This document shows positions 24,844 to 33,313 of a stretch of DNA of 34,863 nt, piece by piece. How positions within the stretch are numbered: the first letter of the stretch is position 1; each line of letters starts with the position of its first letter. The stretch spans positions 1 through 34,863 of the forward strand of contig JAFGIQ010000202.1 of NCBI GenBank assembly GCA_016929575.1. The letters run 5' to 3'. The notes beneath the pieces were generated by a model. That model was given only the letters and a program-made list of their open reading frames with translations, was not told the DNA's origin and ran no database searches. The translations under genes were made by a program, and so were the position numbers. This DNA comes from a candidate division FCPU426 bacterium. Its GTDB lineage: Bacteria > Oederibacteriota > JAAXVQ01 > JAUVAV01.

Positions 24844-25311
24844 TTAAGTGATGATGATTTTTCCTTCCTGGCCTATTAATGCCTCGTCTGTTTGTCTCAA
24901 CCTGGCCGTCAACTTTTCGATGAACACCCGCAGTAATTTGACGGCTGTGCGCGGCGCATTTTTTTCGATTTCCTTCATTTTTCCCGGCAGCAGCTTGTGA
25001 CAAATGACGTCCTCATCCACCTGGACATTGGCCGACCGCGGTTTCGCGTCCAAAAAGGACATTTCTCCAAAAATGTTTCCTATGCCAAACATGGCCAGCA
25101 CTTTTTCTTTCTGCCGGGACCCCTTGGTGACGCGCACGATACCCTCCTCGATGAGATACACGCCTCCATCGTCCTGCTGGTTTTCCCGGAAGATGACGCG
25201 CCCCTTCGGCAAATTGATTTTTTGACACAAACTGATGATCAACATGAGTTCTTCATCTGAGAAGTCCGGAAAAAGGCCGTTGGTTTTCAGGATGCGGATC
25301 AGCAGCTCCAT
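24844..25311 (-). CDS. Cyclic nucleotide-binding domain protein (first of tandem pair)
   Basis: A paralog of the gene at 24336, 155 residues, 40 bp upstream of it on the same strand. The nucleotide-binding cassette reads FGEMSFLDAKPRSANV, closer to the classical consensus with its Pro-Arg. The tail LTARLRQTDEALIGQEGKIIIT is nearly the same as its partner's, so the tail is under constraint. There is no helix-turn-helix. A minus-strand TATAAT (25420-25415), about 105 bp upstream, could be the -10 element of their promoter. A gap-free duplicate pair suggests formation of a heteromer or two sensors with different thresholds; this is inference. Confidence 0.9.
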   Translation of the reverse strand: MELLIRILKTNGLFPDFSDEELMLIISLCQKINLPKGRVIFRENQQDDGGVYLIEEGIVRVTKGSRQKEKVLAMFGIGNIFGEMSFLDAKPRSANVQVDEDVICHKLLPGKMKEIEKNAPRTAVKLLRVFIEKLTARLRQTDEALIGQEGKIIIT

Positions 25312-25466
25312 GATGTTTTTTCCTCCGCCGGATATTGGTCAGGATCGTTTTTTTCCCGCTTGCATTCCACGGCTTTGTGTCCACGGGATTTGATCTTACG
25401 CGGCGAGTAATATTATTATACCGCCGGCACCCCGTGTGTGCCTGCGGAAACTTTGCAGCGACGCAA

Positions 25467-26639
25467 CTACATAGTGCCGCCGCTTGGCTGTTTGGCGGGA
25501 ATGTCATTTTCCATTACCCGCATATAGCCCGCGAGGGTTTCCTGGGCGGTTTTCTCCCAGGTAAACTGCTTGGCCTGCAGATAGCCGGTCAAGGCCAGGC
25601 GGTGCGCTTCGTTGGAATCTATTAAAACGGCCAGAATCTCCTGACTGATGCTGCGCGGATCGTCCGGGTCTGCAAAACGAACGGCGCTGCCGGCCACTTC
25701 CGGGATGGATCCCACCCGCGACGTCACCACCGGGATTCCCAGATGAAACGCCTGCAGAATCGGCAACCCGAATCCCTCCATGCGCGTGGGATACACAAAA
25801 GCGGCCGCCCCCTGAAACAAAGCCGTCAATTCCCGCTCCGGTATATAATCCAATACCCGCACCCGGTTGCGAATCCCCAAACGTTTGATCAGACCCGGCA
25901 CCGAAGAACTTCCGGCCTTTTCAAAGCCGGCCAAAACCAGCATATCGGCCGCCGAACGGGGCAGACGGGCAAAAGCCCTTATCAAATTGCCCGTGTTTTT
26001 CCTCAAATCCACAGCGCCAAAACCAAGCAAATAGGGACGCCTGATCTTAAAGGACGCTATGATTTCCAAAACCTTTGCTTCTGTCAGCGGCGGGGTCACA
26101 TGGGGATTGGCCAGGGAAATCACGCTTACCTTCTCCGGATCCAGATGAAGTTTTTTAACAAGTTCAATTTTTGAATGCTCTGAATCCGTCATCACCCGGC
26201 AGGCCCTCCTGGCGGAAAACCCGACTCCAAAACGATAATAGCAATGTGCCAGGATTTGCTTGGGAGAGATGCCATCCGCGCCCGCCCGCAAAGGACGCAT
26301 AAAAATGGCATCATGAATGGTGACGACATAGGGAATGCGCGGCCTCCACGGCGCGCTGTTGGCAGTACAATGCAAAAGCGTCACCCCGGCCTGTTTGGCC
26401 ATTCTTGGCAAAACCAGCTGTTCCCACGCTGCAGGATTTGCTCCTGTGCCCCATATTTTTTCAACCGTGTCCAAATGCGGCCAGGGGTCTTCCCCCTGCC
26501 GTTTATCCAAGGCGACTTTCAATGAAAGCGGCCTTCCCTTCAGGCCCGCCAGGGCCGGCAACAGGCGAAGCACATACACACCCGTTCCCCGCGGGCGTCC
26601 TTGTGCCGGCCTTCCGTCCAATAAAACCGAATAACTCAT
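25467..26639 (-). CDS. Glycosyltransferase family 4-like (GT-B)
   Basis: A 390-residue GT-B fold glycosyltransferase, last gene of the polysaccharide operon. The N-terminal acceptor domain contains GRPRGTGVYVLRLLPAL. The linker and donor domain contain PYLLGFGAVDLRKNTGNLIRAF and RVLDYIPERELTALFQGAAAFVYPTRMEGFGLPILQAF. The Glu of EGFGLPILQAF sits where GT4 enzymes bind the nucleotide sugar. Its ATG overlaps the stop of the preceding radical SAM gene and has GGAGG six bases upstream. The sugar donor and acceptor cannot be told from sequence. It is cytoplasmic or peripherally membrane-bound. Confidence 0.9.
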   Translation of the reverse strand: MSYSVLLDGRPAQGRPRGTGVYVLRLLPALAGLKGRPLSLKVALDKRQGEDPWPHLDTVEKIWGTGANPAAWEQLVLPRMAKQAGVTLLHCTANSAPWRPRIPYVVTIHDAIFMRPLRAGADGISPKQILAHCYYRFGVGFSARRACRVMTDSEHSKIELVKKLHLDPEKVSVISLANPHVTPPLTEAKVLEIIASFKIRRPYLLGFGAVDLRKNTGNLIRAFARLPRSAADMLVLAGFEKAGSSSVPGLIKRLGIRNRVRVLDYIPERELTALFQGAAAFVYPTRMEGFGLPILQAFHLGIPVVTSRVGSIPEVAGSAVRFADPDDPRSISQEILAVLIDSNEAHRLALTGYLQAKQFTWEKTAQETLAGYMRVMENDIPAKQPSGGTM

Positions 26640-28114
26640 TTAAAGCCTCCGGCATTCCAATGCCGCCGCCAGAAACGCAACACCCTCAACGGCATCACTA
26701 TCACCTTTAACCAAGTAATCAGCTCGCGCCGTATTTCATGCCCGTTTCGCTTGAGCAGCCGCGGCGGCCACCAAAACATGATATGATATTTCAATGCTTG
26801 CCGGCGACAAAAATTTTCAGCCTTGCGGTGAATTTTTTTGCGTTCCTCCGCCGAGAATTCAGGTGTTTCAAAAACCGGCTCCGGGCTCATGTGGTTGTAG
26901 GAGAGGTAGTCCCGGTTTAAAAAACGGCCGTGCCGTTCGATATATTCCCACAGCCGTGTTTTGGGATACGGCAGGGCCATATAAAAAGCGGGCAGGTCGA
27001 TGTCATTCTCCCTGGCAAAGCGCATGGAAGCCGAAACGGTTTGCAGCGTATCCCCGGGATTGCCTATCATGAACATGCCCAAGACCTGGATGCCCGCCTG
27101 CCGGCAGACGCGGATCGCCTGCATCATATCCGCCGGCGTCTCTTGCTTGCCGATGGCCTCCAATACTCCGGGATCGTTTGATTCTATGCCCAGGGATACA
27201 CGCTGGCACCCCGCCCGGCGCATCTTGGCCGCTATGTCCGGATGCGCCGCATCCGCCCGCATGCCTTGAACCACCCATTGAATCTGCATCCGGCGTTTGA
27301 TGATTTCATCACAGAATTTCGTGATATGGGCGGGATTCATGGTAAGATTGTCATCATTCACGTGAATCAGCTTTGGTCCCCACTGCTTGAGCAGCCAGGC
27401 TATTTCATTGACCACCTGCTCGGGATCCCGTCTGATCCATTGCGCCCCCCATATGGTTTTAATGGCGCAAAACGCGCAATCCATGGGGCAGCCCCGGCTG
27501 GAGAGAAAAGCATGCTGCCGGTAGCGGCGCATGGGAAACAAATGCCAGGCAGGATATGGCAGCTGATCCAGATCCCTGATCCGGTCGGCCGGCGGATTGA
27601 CGCCTACCCGCCCCTCCGCCTTATAGACCAAGCCCGGAACCTGGGAAAAAACATCGGGTTTGCCGCTCCCGGAACGCTTCAACACTTCGAGCAAATCAAT
27701 CATGGCAATTTCACCTTCGCCGCGAAAGGCAAAATCGATCTCCGGACCGCTCACGCACCCTTCCGGATCAATGGAGACATGCGGGCCGCCCAATACCACC
27801 GGAGTGTGAGGATAGCGCCTTTTCAACTCCCGCGCCGCCGCCTGGGCTTCACGGAAAGTAAAACTGTTGGCTGTAATCCCCACGGCCTGATAGGGTTGCG
27901 ACAAAAAATGCCGTATCTCGCGGGTGTTTGATACGCCGGCATCCAATACCGATACGCGTTCACCGTTTCTTTCCAGACAGGCCGCCAAATAACCCAATCC
28001 CAGATGAGGAAACAGCCGGCGGCCGCTTCGTCTTCTTTTAAGGGCCGCGGAAAAACCATCCGGATCAATCAACGCGACATCCCAGGCCAGATGACTATAA
28101 TGATCAAAACTCAA
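26636..28114 (-). CDS. B12-binding-type radical SAM protein
   Basis: A 492-residue protein of the cobalamin-type radical SAM group. The N-terminal Rossmann-like domain (about 10-170) contains FPHLGLGYLAACLERNGE, VLGGPHVSI and FRGEGE. The radical SAM motif is CPMDCAFC (Cys209, 213, 216), followed by HVNDDNLTMN and GIESNDPGVLEAIGK. The likely start is TTG 28114, six bases after GGAGG and overlapping the stop of the upstream glycosyltransferase as TTGA; a GTG at 28129 is less well placed. Many such enzymes methylate or rearrange unreactive carbons. Inside a glycan operon it may modify a sugar or lipid carrier; that is inference. The C-terminus (about 420-492) is basic and aromatic, with a hydrophobic stretch, and might touch the membrane. 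Confidence 0.88.
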   Translation of the reverse strand: MSFDHYSHLAWDVALIDPDGFSAALKRRRSGRRLFPHLGLGYLAACLERNGERVSVLDAGVSNTREIRHFLSQPYQAVGITANSFTFREAQAAARELKRRYPHTPVVLGGPHVSIDPEGCVSGPEIDFAFRGEGEIAMIDLLEVLKRSGSGKPDVFSQVPGLVYKAEGRVGVNPPADRIRDLDQLPYPAWHLFPMRRYRQHAFLSSRGCPMDCAFCAIKTIWGAQWIRRDPEQVVNEIAWLLKQWGPKLIHVNDDNLTMNPAHITKFCDEIIKRRMQIQWVVQGMRADAAHPDIAAKMRRAGCQRVSLGIESNDPGVLEAIGKQETPADMMQAIRVCRQAGIQVLGMFMIGNPGDTLQTVSASMRFARENDIDLPAFYMALPYPKTRLWEYIERHGRFLNRDYLSYNHMSPEPVFETPEFSAEERKKIHRKAENFCRRQALKYHIMFWWPPRLLKRNGHEIRRELITWLKVIVMPLRVLRFWRRHWNAGGFK

Positions 28115-29286
28115 TGCCTTCCTCCCCACACTTCATTATAAAGCTGCAGGTGTTTTTGCGCAATCGCCTCCCAGGAAAAAGAATCACTGGCCGTGTGCGC
28201 CGCCTGTGAAAGCCGCTGCCTGAGCTTGGGATTGCAGATCAACCGTTCCACCGCCTCTGCCACTGCCCAGGGATTGCGGGGCAAAACGGCCAGAATGTGT
28301 TCCTGGTTTTTGAAAGGAAAAGACTCGCTTATCCGCGGCAGCGTGGTCACGATCGGCAAACCCTGTTTCACGCAGGCGAAAAATGTCCCCCTTTTCATGG
28401 AAACACCGTCCACATAAGGCAGAACCGCGCAATCCCCGCCGGCCAATATTTCGGCCGCCTGTACCGGCAGGGCATAATCCGGCTGCAGGGTATGCGCTTC
28501 CAGATCCAAAGTACGCAACAGCTGTTGTATTTTTTTATGATACTCTATCTTGGCGGAAAGGCGGGGCAACAGGATCAGTTTCAACTGCGGATACTTTCTG
28601 CGCAAATGGTGGAGCGCATATAAAAGGACCTCCAGCCCCTTGGGGGGATTGGTGAATCCAAAAAACACCACCCCGAAATCCTCCGGCCGCAGGCCCGCCT
28701 GCCGGCGGGACCACTCACGGTCATACTGTTCCGGCACTGCCGGCAGATTAGAAGCAATGGGAATGAAACAACAGCGTTTGGCGGTGCGCGGATGGGAACG
28801 GCGTATTTCGTCCAAATCCAGGGGATCCACCACCACTATTCTTTCCGAGGCCGTAAACGCGGGCCATAACCGCCAGCGGGTCCAGGCATTGAAGTAACGA
28901 TACTCGTGCAAGGTGGTAAGCACTGGAATCCCGGGATTCATTTTTTTCAAAAATCGGGGAAGCCAGTTGACCGATAAGGATCGCCCATAGGCTGCGGTCG
29001 GCCACTGCCAGTGGATGATGTCCGGCTTCACTTCCTCCACGAGTTGCTGCGCCACCCGCAAGCTTTCATGGTTCCAGCGCTCAATGCGGGGATGCACCTC
29101 CATCATGATTTCCCCATCCAGGCGGAAATACGGAGGCACGCGGCGTGAAGTCAATACATGCACCCGCACGGCCACCCTGCTTAAATGCTCGCCGAGCTGC
29201 GCGCTATAGTCTCCTACCCCGCACTGCAGGGGGGGCCAGGTTCCGGAGATAAGTAACAATGTAGGCGGCGTCATCCTTTTTGACAT
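28111..29286 (-). CDS. Glycosyltransferase family 4-like (GT-B)
   Basis: A GT-B glycosyltransferase of about 391 residues. It opens with TLLLISGTWPPLQCGVGDYSAQLGEHL, the glycine-rich loop of GT4 enzymes. The donor domain contains VVFFGFTNPPKGLEVLLYAL and ILAGGDCAVLPYVDGVSMKRGTFFACVKQGLPIV. The start is uncertain: ATG 29286 and ATG 29274 are both near, and the AAAAAGG site lies right against the latter. The frame stays open to 29355, without a better site. Its stop overlaps the radical SAM start. It resembles the next gene upstream (29455) in its N-terminal loop (CGVGDYS versus CGIADYA), suggesting a shared ancestor. Substrate unknown. Confidence 0.87.
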   Translation of the reverse strand: MSKRMTPPTLLLISGTWPPLQCGVGDYSAQLGEHLSRVAVRVHVLTSRRVPPYFRLDGEIMMEVHPRIERWNHESLRVAQQLVEEVKPDIIHWQWPTAAYGRSLSVNWLPRFLKKMNPGIPVLTTLHEYRYFNAWTRWRLWPAFTASERIVVVDPLDLDEIRRSHPRTAKRCCFIPIASNLPAVPEQYDREWSRRQAGLRPEDFGVVFFGFTNPPKGLEVLLYALHHLRRKYPQLKLILLPRLSAKIEYHKKIQQLLRTLDLEAHTLQPDYALPVQAAEILAGGDCAVLPYVDGVSMKRGTFFACVKQGLPIVTTLPRISESFPFKNQEHILAVLPRNPWAVAEAVERLICNPKLRQRLSQAAHTASDSFSWEAIAQKHLQLYNEVWGGRH

Positions 29287-29454
29287 GATCATGCAAATGC
29301 ATCCACATTTATTATAAGAGACCGGGTCATACAGCCAATCATCCGGCTTCGTCACCCCGGAATGCTTGTGTCCGGGGTTTTAAGGGACTTTGCTGGTATA
29401 GGCCTGGTGCAGCTCCACGGGTGTAACCAAGCTGGTAATCGCCGGGAAAATTAC

Positions 29455-30555
29455 TCAATCCATGGCTTCAGTATACACCTTCACCAATCTGGACGCAATC
29501 TTATCCCAGGAATGATTCCCGGCCCACACGCCGGCTGCCTGGCTCAGGGCGGAGAGCTGCTGCGGATCGCGGAGCAGGGTGTTTATTTTTCGCGCCAGCG
29601 CCAGCGAATCTCCGGCCGGAAACAATTCCAGGCACGGGCACTCTGTTTGCACTTCCTTGAAACAGGAAAGGTCCGAAGCCAAAACAGCCTTCCGCTGCGC
29701 CAACAACACCGACAGCGAGTAGGAGGAAGTACTGCTGGTATAAGGCATAATGACCAGGTCCGTCGCTGCCAGCAGATCGGCCAATTCCGGAGTTTCCAGG
29801 TACCCTGTCAAGCGCACTGCGCGGCCAAAAAAGCGGGCCTGTTTGGCTACGATTTCGGCATAGGCAGCATCTGTTTTGGAAAATGGCTTTCCGACAATCA
29901 TCAAAGTGGCTTCCGGCAATACTGTGCGCCAGGCCTGCAAGGCCAACAGATGTCCTTTGGATGGAATAAGAAAACCAAAAATCGCCACCACCGGGCCCTT
30001 GAGACCCCAGCGCGAGCGGGCGCAAAGAGCGTCCCCGGGCGGGAAATGGACCGGCACGCCCTGGGCAACAACCGCCAGTTTTTCAGGAGGAAAACCGCGG
30101 CCCTGCAGAAATTGGGCATGGGCGCGGCTGTGCACGATCAAACGCCGGGCTTGCTTGAACTGACCGGTCTCAAGATATTGGTTCCAGCCCAGCCAACCGT
30201 ACAATGCATCGCGCATTGAGCGCAAGGTCCGCTTCCATATGGGGCCTCCGGAAAAAGCGGTCAGCCAGGTGTGTGAAGTAACCACCAGCGGCACGCGTAT
30301 CTCCCGCAGTATGTCCGGCCAATAATAATTCCAGGGGTCGCGGCCTCCAAAAAATATGTATTCATGCTGAATATGAACCAGATCGCAATCATTGCCCGCC
30401 TGCCCCAGGTGGCGGAAATACGCCGCCTGTTTCTGGCCGCGGTCAATCGGCACGACCTTCACGGTCAGCAAAGGCTCCAGGCTCTTTACCAAAGCCCGGG
30501 CATAATCCGCAATTCCGCATGGCTGCTCCCAGGATGTCAACATGGCTATTTTCAT
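29455..30555 (-). CDS. Glycosyltransferase family 4-like (GT-B)
   Basis: A 366-residue GT-B glycosyltransferase. The N-terminus MKIAMLTSWEQPCGIADYARALVKSL is the acceptor-side loop, followed by VHIQHEYIFFGG. The donor domain has VVAIFGFLIPSKGHLLALQAW, LTGYLETPELADLLAATDLVIMPYTSSTSSYSL and FKEVQTE. The usual EGFG-type Glu region is replaced by a Ser/Thr-rich segment, seen in a subset of GT4 enzymes. It starts 13 bp after the GT2 gene and is separated from the downstream glycosyltransferase by roughly 170 bp. It is probably part of the same transcript. Substrate unknown. Confidence 0.87.
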   Translation of the reverse strand: MKIAMLTSWEQPCGIADYARALVKSLEPLLTVKVVPIDRGQKQAAYFRHLGQAGNDCDLVHIQHEYIFFGGRDPWNYYWPDILREIRVPLVVTSHTWLTAFSGGPIWKRTLRSMRDALYGWLGWNQYLETGQFKQARRLIVHSRAHAQFLQGRGFPPEKLAVVAQGVPVHFPPGDALCARSRWGLKGPVVAIFGFLIPSKGHLLALQAWRTVLPEATLMIVGKPFSKTDAAYAEIVAKQARFFGRAVRLTGYLETPELADLLAATDLVIMPYTSSTSSYSLSVLLAQRKAVLASDLSCFKEVQTECPCLELFPAGDSLALARKINTLLRDPQQLSALSQAAGVWAGNHSWDKIASRLVKVYTEAMD

Positions 30556-30568
30556 CTACCCGGACTCC

Positions 30569-31600
30569 TCAACGGTCTTTTGTCGGTTTTACCATTTCCC
30601 AGGTTTTCAATCCCGCCGACAGACACCAAATGTATGCCAGGCGGTTGAACAGTGCGCCTGCCCACCCGGAGTGATTGGTGATTTTACAACTCATCCAACG
30701 GACTATGTCCTTGTCTGGAACGCGCCGTTCACTTTGCAAAGCCCGCCGTTTGGCCAGCCATATTAAACGGTGCTCCTTCAGCCAGCGCCGGGCGCGGCGG
30801 ACAGGCGTAAAAGCCCTTCCCTGCCGCCAATCGCTCAAGCGTTCCAGCAAGCGGGCCAAAAGCAGGAGCGGCCAAACGCGCAGGCGGACAGAGTTTGAGA
30901 AAAAAAGTAAAAAATTGAGACACCGGTTCCTCTCCAGCAAAAACCTGTTTTCATCCGACAAGGATCCGACCGTGGCTCCGCCGACATGTTCCACCACCAC
31001 TCCCGGCTCCCGCAGCACCGTATATCCGCGCAAACGTGCGCGCCAAGCCAGGTAGATTTCTTCATGGAAAAACTGGTAATCATCGTCAAAGGGCAGGCCG
31101 ACCAGTTCCCTTTTAAACACCAAAGCGCATCCCGCCGCGCCGAACGTCAGGCGCAGGTCCCGGAATACGTTGTGAATGACCGTTCCGGTCAAACTCATGC
31201 TGCCGTTGCCCGGATAACGCGCCATGTCCATGTTCAGATTGTACACCGCCGGGCCCGCCACGGCGGCCAGGGGGGTTGCCTCCAAATTTTCCACCAAACG
31301 GCGGATAAAGTCAGGCGGCAAGCGGACGTCATTGGAAAGCAGGGCCACGTAATCGCCCGAGGTATGCCTGACGCCCTCGTTGTTGGCTCCGGCAAACCCC
31401 AGATTATGCGGCAACACCAGGACCGGCACGCGCGGAAAATGTTTTGTGACTTCGCCGGCGATGTTTTCCTGGGAACCGTTATCCACCACCAGGATTTCCA
31501 AGTCCGGCCAATCCTGCGCCAGCACCGTCGAAAGACAACTGGACAGCAGGTGCCAGCCGTTATACGTCAGCACAACCGCCGAAACGCGCGGTGGATTCAT
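30569..31600 (-). CDS. Glycosyltransferase family 2, rhamnosyltransferase-like
   Basis: A 343-residue GT-A enzyme. The sequence VSAVVLTYNGWHLLSSCLSTVLAQ is the typical GT2 opening. VVDNGS holds the first nucleotide-binding Asp, HNLGFAGANNEGVRHTSGDYVALLSNDV carries the DxD-like SND, and HEEIYLAWRARLRGY is the acceptor region. This arrangement is common in WbbL-type rhamnosyltransferases. A hydrophobic, Arg-rich stretch (about 235-260) probably anchors it to the membrane. The start overlaps the flippase stop (ATGA at 31600-31597). Confidence 0.9.
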   Translation of the reverse strand: MNPPRVSAVVLTYNGWHLLSSCLSTVLAQDWPDLEILVVDNGSQENIAGEVTKHFPRVPVLVLPHNLGFAGANNEGVRHTSGDYVALLSNDVRLPPDFIRRLVENLEATPLAAVAGPAVYNLNMDMARYPGNGSMSLTGTVIHNVFRDLRLTFGAAGCALVFKRELVGLPFDDDYQFFHEEIYLAWRARLRGYTVLREPGVVVEHVGGATVGSLSDENRFLLERNRCLNFLLFFSNSVRLRVWPLLLLARLLERLSDWRQGRAFTPVRRARRWLKEHRLIWLAKRRALQSERRVPDKDIVRWMSCKITNHSGWAGALFNRLAYIWCLSAGLKTWEMVKPTKDR

Positions 31601-33075
31601 GTAACCTTTTTTCCTCCAAAGGTGGTCGGACGCAGAATGCGGCTGAAAAGTTCTATGTCCACTTCATCAAAAACCCGCAAGATCCATAAGGCTGCAAGAT
31701 AACAGACGCCGCCCAGAATGATCTGATACCCTAAATCCCAGGCGAAAATCCACCGTAATACTGCGACCATCAACCCCGCAGCCACGGCCGGCCGCCAAAA
31801 ATGCCGGGCCATTCTCAGTTTCATCCCCAAAGGCTTGCGCAAGGCCCACATGAACAAGGTGATATTGAGAAATTCCGAAGCCAAGGTCACCCAGGCAGCG
31901 CCAACCATGCCGTAGTGCGGGATAAAAACCGCATTCAGGCAGATATTCATCAACATGCTGATAAAGACCAGTATGGTAACCACGCGCTGTTTTCCCATGA
32001 CAATCAAATAGGGGGCATTCACGCTGTTTGCCGCAATGAGGACCAAAGTCCAGATGAGGACGGATAAAACCGGAACCCCGGCTGAATACTGCGTGCCGTA
32101 CAAAACCTCCATGAACCGATGCGCTAAAACCGCGGTACCGGCAGCCAAAGGCAAAGAGAGAAGCCACATGTACTTAAGTGAACGCCGGTAGATTAATAAA
32201 AACCGCTGGGGATTGCGTTCATAGCTTGAGGAAATCACGGGAAAAATTGCCCCGCCGTAATAGGCCGGAAAAATAAGGGTAAATTCGAGCAACCGGTAGG
32301 CCGCGCTGTATAGCCCCACCTCCTCTTGGCCCTTGAGGGAAGCCAGCATGACGGTATCCACCCGGAAATAAATAATGGAAAACAAATTTGCCAGGGCCAG
32401 GGGATATGCCTGTTTCAGCAGCCGCACCCAAAATCCCAGGTCCAATTGCCAGGAGGGTTTGATGAAATAGAACAACAGTCCGAATAAAACCCCCATGTGA
32501 ACAGCGGTGTACAGCGTATGGATCCAGATAAGCGCAAACACATCCCCGCCGGCAGCCAGAGCGCCGAGAGAAGTGGTCACACGAAAAGTATTGGCCACCA
32601 CCGAGACGGCTGAAGTAATCTCCATGCGCTGATGGGCATTGAACACGGCCGTGGCTGTGTCGATGTTGCTGTTGAAAACAAAAGAGATCGCTAAAATCGC
32701 AGTTAAAGCAATGATCGCCGGCGGATGCCCTAAAACAGCAACGGTGGCAATCATGCCTCCTCCTGCCAGCAGTGAGAGCAGGCAGCGTAAGAGCACGACA
32801 TTGGACAAATAGCGGTTTTCCTGTTCAGGCTGTTGGGATAAATCACGTGTGGTCAGGGTTCCCAGACCAAAGTCCGTGAGGATATAGAATATGGCGTGCA
32901 TGGACAGGACAAAGGCGTATTGTCCAAAGCCTTCCGTACCCAACTGCCGGGCAGCATATATAATCAACGCCACGCCCAGCAATTTATTCATCAAACCGGC
33001 CACGAACTGCACCAATGAGTTTTTGGCAATGATGGCCGTGGGATTCAGTCTGGTTTTTTCCCCTGCCGGTGGCAT
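31597..33075 (-). CDS. Wzx-type polysaccharide flippase
   Basis: A 492-residue integral membrane protein with 12 or more hydrophobic segments, of the polysaccharide-exporter (MATE/RfbX-like) family. Typical features are the N-terminal NSLVQFVAGLMNKLLGVALIIYAARQLGTEGFGQYAF segment (about 19-55) and GLYSAAYRLLEF in the middle. It would flip lipid-linked oligosaccharide across the inner membrane. AGGGGAG lies seven bases before ATG 33075, and a promoter is at 33113-33141, so it heads the operon. No polymerase (Wzy) or chain-length protein is seen in the window, so the glycan may be finished by genes elsewhere. Confidence 0.9.
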   Translation of the reverse strand: MPPAGEKTRLNPTAIIAKNSLVQFVAGLMNKLLGVALIIYAARQLGTEGFGQYAFVLSMHAIFYILTDFGLGTLTTRDLSQQPEQENRYLSNVVLLRCLLSLLAGGGMIATVAVLGHPPAIIALTAILAISFVFNSNIDTATAVFNAHQRMEITSAVSVVANTFRVTTSLGALAAGGDVFALIWIHTLYTAVHMGVLFGLLFYFIKPSWQLDLGFWVRLLKQAYPLALANLFSIIYFRVDTVMLASLKGQEEVGLYSAAYRLLEFTLIFPAYYGGAIFPVISSSYERNPQRFLLIYRRSLKYMWLLSLPLAAGTAVLAHRFMEVLYGTQYSAGVPVLSVLIWTLVLIAANSVNAPYLIVMGKQRVVTILVFISMLMNICLNAVFIPHYGMVGAAWVTLASEFLNITLFMWALRKPLGMKLRMARHFWRPAVAAGLMVAVLRWIFAWDLGYQIILGGVCYLAALWILRVFDEVDIELFSRILRPTTFGGKKVT

Positions 33076-33112
33076 GTCAACTCCCCTCTATCGGTCCAGC
33101 TTCATGCCAACG

Positions 33113-33141
33113 ACTATAACAGATAATAACACGCGACACAA
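33113..33141 (-). promoter_or_regulatory. Probable promoter of the polysaccharide operon
   Basis: Minus strand: TTGTGT (33141-33136), a 17-base spacer, then TATAGT (33118-33113). The -10 has one mismatch and the -35 has three. It lies about 38 bp upstream of the flippase start. This is the only promoter I can suggest for the six-gene run down to 25467. Confidence 0.45.
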
Positions 33142-33251
33142 CATCCTTCCCTGCGATCCTGCTGCGGGCGGCGGTAACCGGTGCGCGCACGAATAATGCT
33201 GTGAATAAAAAGGCGGGGAGGCGAAGAAGTTCAAACAGTCATTGCAGGGAC

Positions 33252-33275
33252 CCCTGAACTAGGCCTGGTTCAGGG
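33252..33275. repeat. Hairpin downstream of the TPR super-repeat gene
   Basis: CCCTGAAC (33252-33259) pairs with GTTCAGGG (33268-33275) around an 8-base loop. It follows the TPR gene on the minus strand but lacks a T-run, so termination there would not be of the simple intrinsic type. It lies in the 238-bp gap before the flippase promoter. Confidence 0.4.
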
Positions 33276-33313
33276 CGTTGTCGCAATCTTGATGCGGCGG
33301 ATTTGCGGACTGC

